Source: Rhizophagus irregularis
Lineage: Eukaryota; Glomeromycota; Glomeromycetes; Glomerales; Glomeraceae
Direction of reading: 5' to 3'
DNA length: 64,000 nt
NCBI RefSeq assembly: GCF_026210795.1
Contig: NC_089435.1
Coordinates: forward strand, 5,270,001 to 5,334,000
In this document: positions 1 to 10,819 of the stretch, one piece after another
Layout of the letters: every line of letters starts with the position of its first letter
Numbering within the stretch: the first letter of the stretch is position 1
The notes under the pieces: model-generated
The model's input: the letters and a program-made list of their open reading frames with translations, nothing else
Told to the model about the DNA's origin: nothing
Database searches by the model: none
Made by a program: the position numbers and the translations under genes

Positions 1-168
1 AGATACCGGTATATGTCTTCGGCTTCCTTAAAGTCTCCAAGAGTCCGGCGTTTCCTTCAAAAGAAAAGAAGTCCGGAGACTACTAAAGTGAAACTTTTTA
101 ATCCGTTTCTGCATGTTGCAGATTATATTCCGAACGTTGGACGAGCTTGCCAGAAGTTAGAAATTTGA
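1..168 (+). CDS. 3' end of an unidentified gene (partial)
   Basis: The frame is open from the first base and ends at TGA 166-168. It reads about 55 codons, with a Met at codon 5 (position 13). The visible tail is basic, with a KSPRVRRFLQKKRS stretch, and ends HVADYIPNVGRACQKLEI. Base composition is much richer in G and C than the AT-rich sequence that follows, which supports a real coding end. No family is recognised. It could be the last exon of a gene lying to the left of the window, or a chance ORF; only the composition contrast and the uninterrupted frame support it. Confidence 0.45.
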   Translation, partial: RYRYMSSASLKSPRVRRFLQKKRSPETTKVKLFNPFLHVADYIPNVGRACQKLEI

Positions 169-475
169 TTTCGAGTTAAATATTTGGTTCTTCAAAAGGT
201 GTGATAAAAATTTATTTATTTAAAGTATTGTAAGAAAAAAGTTAAAAAAAAATTAACTTTAAAGTGTAAAAAAAAAAAGTTTATCAATTAAAAAAAAGAT
301 CAAAGATTTTTGTGGGAATAGAAATAATTACATGCCGTAAATTATTCCAATGACCTATCAGACTACTGATAGGTATAATAAAATTTTCTGATATTTTAAT
401 GATATGTCTTTAAAAAATCAGATTTTTTTCATAAAATATTATTAAACATTTCGGATTACCGATACTTGTAAATGT
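169..475. other. AT-rich spacer, nothing recognised
   Basis: Poly-A/T runs and a short inverted pair around ACCTATCAG/CTGATAGGT at 351-374. It probably holds the 3' flank of the hAT gene that follows on the minus strand. A left terminal repeat matching the right end near 2990 was looked for and not found here. Confidence 0.4.
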
Positions 476-2476
476 TTAATATTGCCTATCATGCCATATC
501 GGGTTTCTGATTATTTCCTGATATTTGACCAATACGTTATTACCCGATATTTCATCATTTGACCAGTGATTCTTTTTTTGATCAATTCCATAAAATCCAA
601 GTTCAGTTTTTGAATTGGATTTCCAATACAAAATTAATTTGCACATGGATTCTAGTTTATCCACATTAAGATTTAAGCGACGTTTATGAAATAGCCATCC
701 TAAAGTCGAAAATCCACGTTCGCAAGTTGCTGAGTTAGGACATATTGCAAATAGATAACTTGCAATTCTTGGCAGGACATCTGGTTCTGGTTCGGTATTA
801 ATATATTTCCACCAATTCACGGGATTATCTTTAGCAAAACCGATATCTAGGTCAAATGGCTCTTGCTCATTAATATATTTCTGTATTTGATCACATAAAG
901 TTTCAGCTTCGTAACGGTCGAAACCTAAATTTTTCCCGATTGAAGCTGCACATTTGATAATTCTCATGAGGGCGCATTTTTTAAGTGGCGCGTTTCTAAA
1001 TCTGGGATCCATAAAAAAACAAGTAATATACTTATCATCATCGAATTCATCAAATCTTTCATTTATTACTTTGATACAATGACTTCGGAATGCAGGATTT
1101 AATGATTTGGGTAACTTTTTTAATGTAGCTGCAAGTCTTGCCAAGCTCAGGAAACAATCTGCAAGTGTAGCTCTTCTCGATTCTAATGAAAGTACCGCTT
1201 TTCTTAGAGGATCCAGAACAAACCCAAGAACTCGTAAATTTGAAAAAAAATTTCTCGATTGAATAATCGGTTTTATTTTATCATTTGTTAGCACTTTATC
1301 GTGATCGCTGGCCATTTCTTCTAGTGCTGATTCCAAATTTATTACTGAATTTACGGATTCACTAGCAGTAGTCCAGCGTGTCTTGCAATATAATTTTAAT
1401 CCTCCTCCACTAATTCCTTTTTCTTTAATTATTTGAGCAAGTTTTGCATTAGCCTGATGAGAACTTCTAAAAAAGGTTGTCAAAATATTAACACGTTTTA
1501 ATAAACGTTCCCCAAACTTCTCCTTGACGATGTCGCATGCAATTAAATTGATAGAATGTGCAACGCATCGCACATTCTCAATCTTTGGATGATTCTCATG
1601 TATAATTTTTCGTGCATTACGAACATTGGCCGCATTATCGGAAACTACAGCACATATTCGATCTTCTCCAATACCTTCTATAACCTTTTCAATTACCGTA
1701 ACTAGATATTCTGCAGTGTGCGAATTTTCAGACAAATCAGAAAGTTGATAAAGATATTCTTTACGCGACGGAGTCATTACAATGAAGTTCCAAATTGAAC
1801 GATGTGTACCAGACGTCCAACCATCAAAGGCTAAATTATAAATTAATATTATATAGTAAGTAAGATTAAATAAAAATGACGTATGATAGCCTATTTAATT
1901 TAACAAACCTAACGTTAAATTCGTTTCCTTTTCAAGCTCAGAATTAACTTTGAAGTTCACTTGAGCTAATTCACGTTCAAGTAGTTGATTTACTAATACT
2001 TCCCTTGTTGGTGTATTGTACCCGGCATTAAGCTCTTTTATAAAATTGATGAAAAAGGGATGTTCCACTACTCTAAACGCAATTCCGCACGCAATAAAAA
2101 ATTTAACTAATGCACGATTAATTCGTGTACATCTTTGTTCGTTAAGCTCTGTTGAATCACGGTAATCATCCATGTTACTTTGACCTTCAGAGTATTTTCT
2201 TTTTTTGGATGACTTGGACTTATCTTGCCGTTCCATTACTTTAGTCATATACCTTCTAACAACTGCTGCTGGCGCATCTGGACAATGGTTTGAAAGATGC
2301 TCTTCAAGCTTTCAAACTTCACCGCGTGACCACGTATTCTTACAGTACTTGCAGGAGGCGGCAAATTTGCCAGAACCAACAGCTTCTCCTTTATTAATAT
2401 CTTCCCAAATGCTATTAGGTGGCCGACCTCCTCTATTTTTCATTTTAATGGGTGAATCTTCTATGTGATCAGTCAT
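476..2476 (-). pseudogene. hAT-family transposase with BED zinc finger, one in-frame stop
   Basis: Two exons on the minus strand: 2476-1909 and 1830-476, joined by a 78-bp intron with GTTTGT donor and TTTAG acceptor; the joined frame is 641 codons including stop. Residues 35-70 form a BED-type finger (CKYC then H-x3-HC). The middle has AFDGWTSG, VSDNAANV, AHSINLIACD and RWTTASESV, typical of hAT transposases. The C terminus carries the hAT dimerisation block (SYLFAICPNSATCERGFSTL then RRLNLNVDKLESMCKL). The only break is TGA at 2314-2312, codon 55, in the finger between GEV and KLEEHL. The catalytic half is uninterrupted, so this is a young copy. Its product would cut and paste DNA flanked by 8-bp duplications. 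A decayed relative lies at 20780-22700. Confidence 0.85.
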
Positions 2477-3166
2477 TTGAAATAGTTTATTATTAATATT
2501 ATTATTAAGAAAACGGAAGAAAGTAAAAGAAACTTTAGTTCAGTGTTAAAGGAGATGACGGAATTGGGTTTATTAAATGCATATTACGCATTTTCCTTTA
2601 ATGAATATAAGCCCCTTAAAAAAAACTGTAAAAACGTGTAATATCATAATATTAATATGGGAGTTAGAAATGAAAATTCTAACACTAGATAAAGCTTAAA
2701 AGAACTAAGATGACGGTAAAATATTGAAGTTTAATCTTTTATCTGTAGATTATTTGATCATCTAAATTATATTATTAATTGGTGTAACTTGGCGTAACTA
2801 TATGCAAATCTTATGATCAACTATGCCGAAACTACGGAGAAACCTATTATAGAGGTTTCGGCATGTTTCGGCAGTTTCGCAATTTTGACAGGTTTCGCAG
2901 TTTTGGCGTTTCGGCGTTTCGGCACTATATAAGAGGTTTCGCACCTTTCGGCATTAGGCCGAAACACGGTTTTGCGACAAGCAACCCTTAATTAATATTA
3001 TACAAAATATTTTGTTAGGTACTAGTTCACAACATATAAAGTTACAATAATATTATAATATAAAAATATAAAATAATAATCAACTTATAAGTTATAAATA
3101 GTTTTCTAATAAATAAATAATATAAATTTCCTTTTCGTTTAATTATTATAGTATATATATTAAGCA
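2477..3166. other. hAT 5' flank with TTTCGGC repeats and a right terminal repeat
   Basis: From about 2820 to 2965 the sequence repeats GCCGAAAC/GTTTCGGC in both orientations, the style of hAT subterminal transposase-binding sites. It ends at 2990 in what reads on the minus strand as TAAGGGTTGCTTGTCGCAAA. The small element at 52279-52522 has the related end TAAGGTTGCTTGTC, so 2990 is probably the right end of the hAT element whose transposase lies at 476-2476. The left end was not found. Confidence 0.5.
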
Positions 3167-3174
3167 CTTATAGT

Positions 3175-4150
3175 AGGACCCAGAAATATATATATAGGGG
3201 TCAAGTAGCGAAAATTTTTTTTTACTATGAGCTATATGCAGAGACTTTTTATATGAGTAGTACGCATAATTGACACCTGATATTGAAAATCCTGCAAAAA
3301 TATGCAAATAAAATTTCAGATATTAAGTTATTAATTATTTTATCATGGCTTTTATATTATTTATAAAACCAAATACTAATGTGAAAAAATAGAATTTACC
3401 ATTTTTTTAATAATATTTTTCTAAAATTTCACTTTTTAACTCTTAGAAATTTCTTTCAATTTATACTAAATATTACAATGCTGTTAGTACGTACAGTAAA
3501 TATATTACAGTCGACTCTGGTTATAACGAACTTGTTTGTACCGAAACCTCGCTATACCGAATCATAATTTCCAGAACCGATTTTTTATAAATAATTTCAC
3601 TGGATATAACGAACTTTTATAATAAAACACTATATAACGCATCTGAACCAAACTTAACCAGCCCCTATATATCAGCTATATAATAACTTTATACTTTTTA
3701 TAACGAACGGTCATGTGACTATATAGTAGTTCAGGCCAATTTTATAGTGCTGGCCAGAATTACTAGTAATTTTTTCAAAAATTTATGTTAAAAGAAATTA
3801 TAATTTTGGCCAGCATTACAAATTTGGCCTAAATTACCTATAAAGAAAACTAGTTTGGTATATTATATAACGAATTCACTATATACTGAACTAAACCTCC
3901 TAGAACGGAAGGTTCATTATATCCAGAGTTGACTGTATATATATAAGATTAGCCAAATTTAGGCTAAAAACACGTAAACTAATTTTTTACATATAAAAAT
4001 TTTGATAAAAAATATGCAATCTTGATGATCTAACTATAGATGAAAATTCTAAAATTGTATGCAAATTATAACTTTACTTCATCTAATTTCACTATGATGG
4101 TGACGTATCTGTATACCCTACATACCCCTGTATATATATTTCTGGGTTCT
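3175..4150. mobile_element. TIR element A, AGGACCC ends, 8-bp TSD
   Basis: Ends are AGGACCCAGAAATATATATA on the left and the inverse of AGAACCCAGAAATATATATA on the right, each followed inward by GGGGT. Flanks are CTTATAGT (3167-3174) and TTTATAGT (4151-4158), a 7/8 match consistent with an 8-bp target duplication. 976 bp, no ORF. A separate TA-flanked element is nested inside it (3508-3935). An 8-bp duplication points to hAT-like mobilisation, but the ends are not a hAT consensus I recognise. Confidence 0.8.
3508..3935. mobile_element. Nested Tc1/mariner- or pogo-like MITE, TA TSD
   Basis: 428 bp. Left end CAGTCGACTCTGGTTATAAC; right end is the inverse of CAGTCAACTCTGGATATAAT. The terminal repeat is about 28 bp and both ends abut TA (3506-3507 and 3936-3937). 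Short lengths of CGAACTT/AAGTTCG recur inside. TA duplication and CAGT ends are usual for pogo/Tigger-type non-autonomous elements. It sits inside element A and is therefore younger than A. Confidence 0.85.
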
Positions 4151-4569
4151 TTTATAGTGATTTATTTATTTCTTTAGTAATCAAAAACAAAGAAAAAAAA
4201 AGCCAAAATGCTTGAAATGTTAATTTGCTAAACCAGTTCAGTTTAAGTTCATCAGTTTAATACAGCTTTAAGTTTAAGCTTTTTTGAAAAAATAAGCTTT
4301 CAAGCGATTGAACTTATTATATTAGTTAAACACAAATATATTATATAGTTAGACTAGATTTATATAAGCGAGTTTGTAAGCCTGCTTATCTATTTCATTA
4401 TATAATAAATCTTAATCAGATTATATTGGAGCTTGAGATTTATTTTTATTTATATTTGATTTTTTATATCTATATTATTTAAATACATATTTGCTAAAGT
4501 TTTATTGATTTTTCAAATAATTTTTAATAATATTTGTTTCATACCAAATTTTAAGGCAGAGGTACAGAC

Positions 4570-4795
4570 ATGACTCGCTTACTTATAAGATAGGTTACCC
4601 CCAGGCTCAAGCGTAAAAATCATATATAAAATTCTTTGCAGATCCTACTATAAAAGGAAATTTTATATTACATTGTTATGATTTTTTTCTTTTTTAGCTA
4701 ATTAACCAATAGAATTTAAGAAAAAAGTAAGGTAAAAACTAGTAGTAAAGAGCCAATTTTCTATGGTGACCTTTATTATAAGTAAGCAGGGTCCT
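4570..4795. mobile_element. MITE family C, copy 1 (CTTACTTATAAG ends)
   Basis: 226 bp. One of three copies (others 5210-5441 and 19895-20120) that share their whole length: a GCTTACTTATAAG end, ATATAAAATTCTTTGCAGAT, AATAGAATTTAAGAAAAAAG, and the other end ATAAGTAAGCAGGGTCCT. The first bases of this copy have drifted (ATGACTC in place of AGGATCT) and no target duplication is seen. Confidence 0.8.
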
Positions 4796-4849
4796 GCTTG
4801 CATGAACATTTTCTGTTGATAACCAGTTTCAGATTGGACTAATTGTATG

Positions 4850-5083
4850 AGGACCCAGAAATATATATATAGGGGTCAGGTGATGAAAAAAATTTTTTAC
4901 TATGAGCTATACACATTTTTTCAGGGCTGAAATTATGATAATGTCAGTCGGTTACTATAATAGGAAATAAAATTCTGACTGAAATTATCAAAAATTATCT
5001 AAAAAAGGAAAGATTTTCATGATTTTTTTAGTTCAAAATACGCAAACTCAAACCTGACTCTTTTATATATATTTCTGGATCCT
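4850..5083. mobile_element. TIR element B, short relative of A, perfect 8-bp TSD
   Basis: 234 bp. Ends AGGACCCAGAAATATATATA and the inverse of AGGATCCAGAAATATATATA. The flanks are identical, ATTGTATG at 4842-4849 and 5084-5091. It is inserted in the BED-type ORF relic that reads on the minus strand here. It shares its ends with element A (3175-4150). Confidence 0.9.
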
Positions 5084-5209
5084 ATTGTATGTTTGGCGAC
5101 TGAAAAAATTTGCTCATTAAGAATATTTTTTGTGGCAAAGGTTACAAGATTGTTATTATCAATATCATCAACAAAGTTCCAAATAAAATTAATTTTTTGC
5201 CGTTTTGAC

Positions 5210-5441
5210 AGGATCTTGCTTACTTATAAGATAGTCGTCCCCACGTTCCTAAGCGTAAAAATCATATATAAAATTCTTTGCAGATTCTACTATAAAAGGA
5301 AATTTTATGTTACATTATTATGATTTTTTTCTTTTTTAGCTAATTAACTAATAGAATTTAAGAAAAAAGTAAGGTAAAAACTATTAGTAAAGGGCCAATT
5401 TTCTACAGTGACCTTTATTATAAATAAGTAAGTAGGGTCCT
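5210..5441. mobile_element. MITE family C, copy 2, perfect 8-bp TSD GTTTTGAC
   Basis: 232 bp. Ends AGGATCTTGCTTACTTATAA and the inverse of AGGACCCTACTTACTTA. Flanking duplications GTTTTGAC at 5202-5209 and 5442-5449 are identical. It interrupts the minus-strand BED-type ORF relic; removing it with one duplication leaves the frame open across the joint (KHMSK then RQKINFIWNF). Confidence 0.9.
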
Positions 5442-5514
5442 GTTTTGACATATGTTTTGTAATAGATTTGGATGAAGTTAATGCAATTTTATTTGTGTTA
5501 TCAGGCGGCGTATC

Positions 5515-5749
5515 CAGTGTTTATTTTTCACTGTGCGGCATGTGCGTACACATACGATCAGAATTTTGCGCACACCTTTTTTAGAAAAGATACAGAGACA
5601 CACAAAAAATTTTGAAATATCCTTATACGATTGGGCGCATATGTATTACAGCGCCATATATAGTATAGCCATACCACTTTGCCGCACAGTAAGACTCAAT
5701 AAATTGTGCGCTATCTGCACAGTAACTTTTTATCAAAAAATTAACACTG
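5515..5749. mobile_element. CAGTGTT-ended hAT-like MITE, 8-bp TSD GGCGTATC
   Basis: 235 bp. Ends CAGTGTTTATTTTT and the inverse of CAGTGTTAATTTTTT. Perfect target duplication GGCGTATC at 5507-5514 and 5750-5757. CAG termini and an 8-bp duplication are the hAT pattern. Inserted in the minus-strand BED-type ORF relic just after NNDTP. Confidence 0.88.
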
Positions 5750-5880
5750 GGCGTATCATTATTTATTAATGTAACATTGTAATTATTATTTATTAAATTT
5801 ATTTCTGTAAGATTTGTATTATCATCAGTAATAAGAAAAAATGCATTAGTATCATATTCTAAAATTTCATTGTCAGTCAT

Positions 5881-6917
5881 TTGGATTTATTAGAAAAAAT
5901 TATGATGAGTGAAACTAAAGTTATTTTGGTCAACTGCATTATATATACTTTTTTAAGTTTATACTAACAAAAGTATTAAGCAAGCTCAAAGCACGTTTAA
6001 AAGCATATTAAAGCTTATTGAAAAAAGCTTGTAATTAAACTCAGTTTAAATATGCTTTGTTGAAGCAATTTAACATTCCTATAAAACGCCCAAAATGTAC
6101 CATTAACTAATAATAAATAAATGTCACGTAATGTATTGTACAGTTGTACTGTACAACTGTACATCATAATTTTTGCCAAACAAAATTTCGGCCAAAATTA
6201 CAAAATCACGTAAAGGTGAAAAATCTTGGGGCAATGCTGAGAAAGATGATTTACCCAGTATCACCCCAAGATTTCTAAGTAAAATTCTGCCCACATAACC
6301 GATGATGTTTAAAGGAGTGTAAAAAAATATTTTTTTGCCACTAAAAATTTTCCAAATTCCCAGAATACTAACTAGCCTAGCATTATTCTAAAAAAAGCAC
6401 TGGTCACATGACCATGTAAAAATCATTACATCCGTCACACTTCTTAGTGTTTCATTGTTTATATTTATCTGAGGGACTTAGTTTTTTTCAAGTTGATAAA
6501 AACTTATTCGTCACACATTATCTGTCCCACACTGTTCACGTGACTGTGCATAATTCCGCATAATGCCGGCCACAAGTGCTTTTTTTTTGGGATAACGCTA
6601 GGGTAGTTAATACTTATGAAAAAATGAAAACGGTGAGGTGTGACACGAGATGACATTTTATGCAGGTCACGTGGGGTCAAAAATCTTGGGAAGATCAATT
6701 AAATGTCACTCGTTCCTTATATGGTGATGACGATGTGATAATTAAAACAGATCACGTGATCGAAGAATTTGGATTGTTTATATGGTGCAGCTATAATTTA
6801 AAATCTTCACAAATTATCTAAATCGTACTTTATACTGCACAAAAAATTTATCTTCAATGCTTTGATTAATTATATTTATTTATAAGTGTAAAAATTTTAC
6901 AAATCCTAATAAATATA
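5881..6917. other. Intergenic, several inverted repeats, no gene
   Basis: Contains a near-perfect palindrome GTACAGTTGTAC/GTACAACTGTAC at 6137-6161, and the pair AAATCTTGGGG (about 6222) / CCCCAAGATTT (about 6264). AAAAAAGCACTGGTCAC (about 6392) faces an inverted partner near 6571-6590, perhaps the ends of a short element. A run of GTCACACNTTA-type repeats lies at 6490-6660. No coding signal was seen. The last part is the 3' flank of the gene at 6918-8378. Confidence 0.45.
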
Positions 6918-8378
6918 TTACATATTATCACTATTATTAGACTGACTCCACATTCCACGTCCAGCCTTACGCTGTTCTTCAGCTAATTTTTTAAACATAT
7001 CCATTGTATTTTGTTCTTTTGATTGATATGCAATAGCCTTTTCCTGTAAACTTGCTGCTTTTTCCGCTTTATAAGATTGTTTTTGCTTTTCTCGTGCATC
7101 TCTTGCTCGTTTATGAGCTGCGAATCTGCGAAAATATATATTAAATTAATATTCGCACAGTGACATATATAAACTATGTAATTACCTCGATTGAAAATCA
7201 TCGTCACCCATCAAATCCCTATCGTTTAATTCAACATCCGGACTTACTTCTCTTCGATGATATGCATTCTTGGCCCTCTTTTTTTCTATAATAGCTTCTC
7301 TCCCTATATAAGATAAAACGATACTTATTAGCTTAATAAACATTTAATTACCATAAATAACTAAACTTACCCGTTTCTCTTGGTACTAATTCATCAAGAG
7401 TGGCCTCATGCGTTTTTTTAAAATCTTTAAGTTCTTTCTTTTTCAACGCACGTTCATAACGTTCCCTATCTTCCTGATCCATTTCTACGGACTCGGAACA
7501 AGGTGAACATTTACAGTATATTTGATAATTATTTAAAAAAATTAGCGATGAACGAGATTTCAATGCAATTTAAATACGATCGCAACAATCTCACCTTCTT
7601 CATATCCACCCTTCGATAATGAAGGTGGCATTATCGGACCTAAAAGAAAGAAACATTGAATATTCAATATTACAAAAAAAAAACTTTGAATTTTATTACT
7701 TACCAATAGATCTTTTAGATGTTGTATCAATTTTGTTATTTCCAGATCTCATTTGAACTTCCATTGCAAAATTAGTATTAGTCTGTCTATCTACAGAATG
7801 TTTAATGGTATCAATTTCATCTTGATTAATTTTTAAATTTTTCCACTTGTATCGAGTCGTTTCTGAACTCGTTAATTGCGAAGAACGTATCCCATCATAA
7901 TATTTTTCTAATATCAATAAGTGTGATTCGAGTTATTAACGCGAATAAAAATTTAAATGCTAAACGATGTTACTTACTATCCAATTTATGTTTATTCCAA
8001 GCACTAACAAATTTTTTAAAATAACGATGTGCCTGTTCAGAACTCAATTCATCAAAGAACTTATCTTTATCTTCCCTCAACCAAGTACGAAACTCTGTTG
8101 ACTTTGAGAAATAATCATCTACAGAAATCGCTATTATAAACATAAGGAGTTAGCTAAATTCTTAAAATACGTACAAGCGTGTACGCACATTTAAAATCTT
8201 TCAGCGAAGAAACTTCTGACTCGGTATCTGAACGTTGACGTTTGTGACTCTTTTTTTTATGTTTCTTTTCTTTTCGAGAACTATATTCATGTTCGCTATC
8301 GTCTCTCGAATGAACACGATGACTCTTTGGACGAGGCGACGCAGATCGTGACAGATCGTAACCAAGATGGGAAGACAT
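6918..8378 (-). CDS. Lys/Arg-rich nuclear protein, seven exons, probable splicing-related factor
   Basis: Exons on the minus strand: 8378-8189, 8130-7978, 7907-7704, 7639-7595, 7484-7371, 7303-7186, 7125-6918. Introns are 58-110 bp, GT...AG, phases consistent. The product is 343 aa. It begins MSSHLGYDLSRSASPRPKSH, followed by an RS/KKHKKKSHKR-type basic stretch (about 1-60). A conserved block with DDYFSKSTEFRTWLREDKDK and YFKKFVSAWNKHKL follows, then KKYYDGI, a GPIMPPSLSKGG motif, and a long charged coiled C terminus (KRAKNAYHRREVSPDVELND... ending EEQRKAGRGMWSQS). The WLREDK...F...W...YYxGI block recalls the eukaryotic family annotated in plants as splicing regulatory glutamine/lysine-rich-like protein; that identification is from memory. 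No stops or frame breaks: this is an intact host gene. The start is the first ATG in the frame. Confidence 0.85.
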
Positions 8379-9082
8379 TTTAACAAGCTTTTACCTAAAT
8401 AATTTGCAATCTCCCGAGTATTTATATAAACTGTTGGCATTATTGCACCAATCAAAAGTGATTATAATTATGACTAAAAAAAATTGTCGCATTCTCTCAC
8501 GCTTAGATAATAAATCTTCATCTTATATCTTTTTTGAAGCTTATATAAAGGAAAATCAAGAACCCAGCCACATCTGAGCAACCAAAAATTTTTTATTTTT
8601 TTTATTTCCTTCATTTATTTCGGTTTATTTAAACTGAAAATTTTTTATTTTTTTTATTTTCTTCATTTATTTCGGTTAGCAACAATGTGCTGATTCCAAT
8701 TCATTTTATAATAAATTGGGATATTATTCACGTTTCAATGAATAATGTACGGTGCTCTTGTAGGCCTTGTGTTTGGTTCGTCGCAGGTGTCGCACTGTCG
8801 CAGGTGCCGTAGCTCATACGACAATGCTTATCTCCTTATCTTTTTTCCCAGCAAGATATTAAGTGTGTAGGAGTATATAAAAGTTCAGCCAACTTTCTCG
8901 CGCAAAAACAAGGTATGTACAATATATGCCAGAAGTTATGTATACATGGGACAAGTTTTTCTAGGAAAATGAAATATGACCATCCCCACTGGTTGCTTCA
9001 TTGGAATCCTACATAATAATATTAATCTAACGATTCAATTTCCCATTCAAAATAAGTTTGACTTAAAGCAATTATAATAAAA
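8379..9082. other. Upstream region of the 8378 gene, tandem 50-bp repeat
   Basis: Two copies of a unit of about 50 bp (AAAATTTTTTATTTTTTTTA... CTTCATTTATTTCGGTT) lie at 8585-8680. Around 8740-8900 the base composition is more balanced, with GTCGCAGGTGTCGCACTGTC repeats and a TATATAAAAG at 8874-8883 that could be a promoter on the plus strand. No ORF follows it. Confidence 0.35.
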
Positions 9083-9290
9083 CTACTAATCATAAATTTT
9101 TGATTCTTTTAGTTAAAAGATGAAAATTGAATCAGTGGTTAAAGAAAAATTTAATTGTTAAATAATCACTATTTCATATATAAAAGGTATTTTTATATAT
9201 AAAATAGTGATTTTTTAACAATTGATTTCTCCTTAACTACTGATCCAATTTTGCTTGTTTTTGATCCTTTTAATTAGAAGAATTCAAATT
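9083..9290. repeat. Long imperfect palindrome (foldback)
   Basis: AATTGTTAAATAATCACTATTT (9153 onward) pairs with its inverse near 9206-9228 around a centre at about 9190. Pairing extends outward through TTGAATCAGTGGTTAAAG and its partner CTTAACTACTGATCCAA, giving arms of roughly 90-100 bp. No target duplication was resolved. It could be a foldback MITE or a hairpin-forming terminator-like region. Confidence 0.6.
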
Positions 9291-9452
9291 TATTATTAAA
9301 TTTGTGATTTAAAATTAAATATTTTAATCATTTTTTCAAAATTTCAATTCTTAATTTTGACTAATTTTTATTAAATAATAATTATAATCATGTATTTTTT
9401 CCAAAAAAAATTCCCAATTCTTGGAAATTTTGCACAATTTCAAATTAAATTT

Positions 9453-9884
9453 GGGTATTGCTAAATATCACCAGTGGTGATTGTCACCACACACTTAATT
9501 CTGGCCGAAAATTATAATTTTGGCCAGAGTTAAAAAACACATTGGAAATTTTTTTTCAAAAATTTCAATTTAAATAATAAATGTGTAAAACAAACCCGAG
9601 TAGATACTAATCACACTAAAATTTTGAAAATTTGACTAAAAAAAATCTTTTTTAAAACAAAAAATTGTATTTTGCTTATAAAATCAAACTTTTCTATTTT
9701 TTTCAAAAACTATCTAAACAACAGCCTTTATAATCTAAGGTAAACATATTTTACCCATAAATTTACATATAGTAATAATATTTACATTATAATTAGAATA
9801 ATATCTTAGTCAAAAATTTTTGAAAATTCAAAAAAATATTTTACATGTGGTGATGATCACCACTGGTAATATTTAGCAATACCC
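9453..9884. mobile_element. GGGTATTGC-ended TIR element, 8-bp TSD TTAAATTT
   Basis: 432 bp. The terminal repeats are about 37 bp: GGGTATTGCTAAATATCACC at the left and the inverse of GGGTATTGCTAAATATTACC at the right, continuing into AGTGGTGAT...CACCAC. The flanks TTAAATTT at 9445-9452 and 9885-9892 are identical. No ORF. The inner part of the TIR is itself a small palindrome (GTGGTGAT/ATCACCAC). Confidence 0.88.
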
Positions 9885-9892
9885 TTAAATTT

Positions 9893-10349
9893 TTTACCTT
9901 TGAAAATCACCCTTTTTGAATTGAAAACTGTGGTTTGTATTATAAATGTTTATAAAAACTGTTACATTAAGAATTTAAAAAAAACAGGTGACATAAAAAA
10001 AATGTTAAATTTCTTTTTTTTAATATATATAACATGTTAAAATAAGATTTAACTTTTATTATCTATTACTTATAGGTGCAATCAGAATTTCTTAATTATG
10101 GCATTTTGGCATTATGACATGTCATAAATAATGCTGTAACTGTAATAAAATACTGTAATCAAGGGGAAGTATCTATGTAAATCATTTTTTACTAATGGCA
10201 ATGGCTAATTGAAAATGATTGACATACAAATTACATGACTGATTCAAACAAACAAAATTCACTTTTTTATTATAAAATTTATAAAATCAATAAAATAAAA
10301 TTTATAAAATTATATAAGTTTTTTTCTTTTATTGTTTAAAATAATATTT
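9893..10349. other. AT-rich spacer, nothing recognised
   Basis: Poly-A/T and short direct repeats (ATAAAATTTATAAAAT at 10267-10310). No ORF, RNA or terminal repeats seen. Confidence 0.4.
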
Positions 10350-10819
10350 TCATATAATGTGTTTTGCTTCTTTCTCAGCATTATTTTCTAGTCCAATAAT
10401 TACTGACTTGAAGGAAAAGTTTTCAGTTAAGGCTGCTATTTTTTGAAGTTGAAAGTTCAAAACTATAAAACCTTTAGCATAAAGTTCGTCTATGACTAAG
10501 GATGGGCCCTCAAATGATTTTTCAAATCTGCAATATTGCAGATTTTGGAGTCAAATTGCAGTTAGTAATCCGCAATTCCACAATTCTGATTGGCTAATAT
10601 TTTTAAATAATAAATTATTTTTTAAACGTTTATAATGATAAATAAATAAAAATATTTTTTAAATCAATATAATAAATTTATTTATTTATTTATTTATTTG
10701 TTTATCATTCGTCTTAAACATAGACTGATATTTTTCTAAATTGCATAACTGTGCCGTTTCTTAGAAAAAATTCTGGACAATTTTGTCCATTTTTAAAATA
10801 AGTCTTCCTGTTATATATA

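Larger units (their letters stand above)
4796..5880 (-). pseudogene. BED-type transposase N terminus, split by three MITEs
   Basis: Starting at ATG 5880-5878 the minus strand reads an acidic Asn/Asp-rich leader (MTDNEILEYDTNAFFLI...). It is cut by the MITE at 5515-5749, resumes (DNTNKIALTSSKSITKHMSK), is cut at 5210-5441, resumes with a BED-finger-like piece (KINFIWNFVDD, then IFSVAKHT), and is cut at 4850-5083. A last stretch to 4796 has an in-frame stop (ISPI*NWLSTENVHA). No catalytic domain follows. Family assignment to a BED/hAT protein rests on the WNF...KHT pattern and is tentative. The three insertions each keep a perfect 8-bp duplication, so the order of the original sequence can be read with confidence. 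Confidence 0.55.

Noticed and set aside
6504-6698. Minus-strand ORF of 64 codons
   Set aside because: Lies in inverted-repeat intergenic sequence, no motif, no splice partners.
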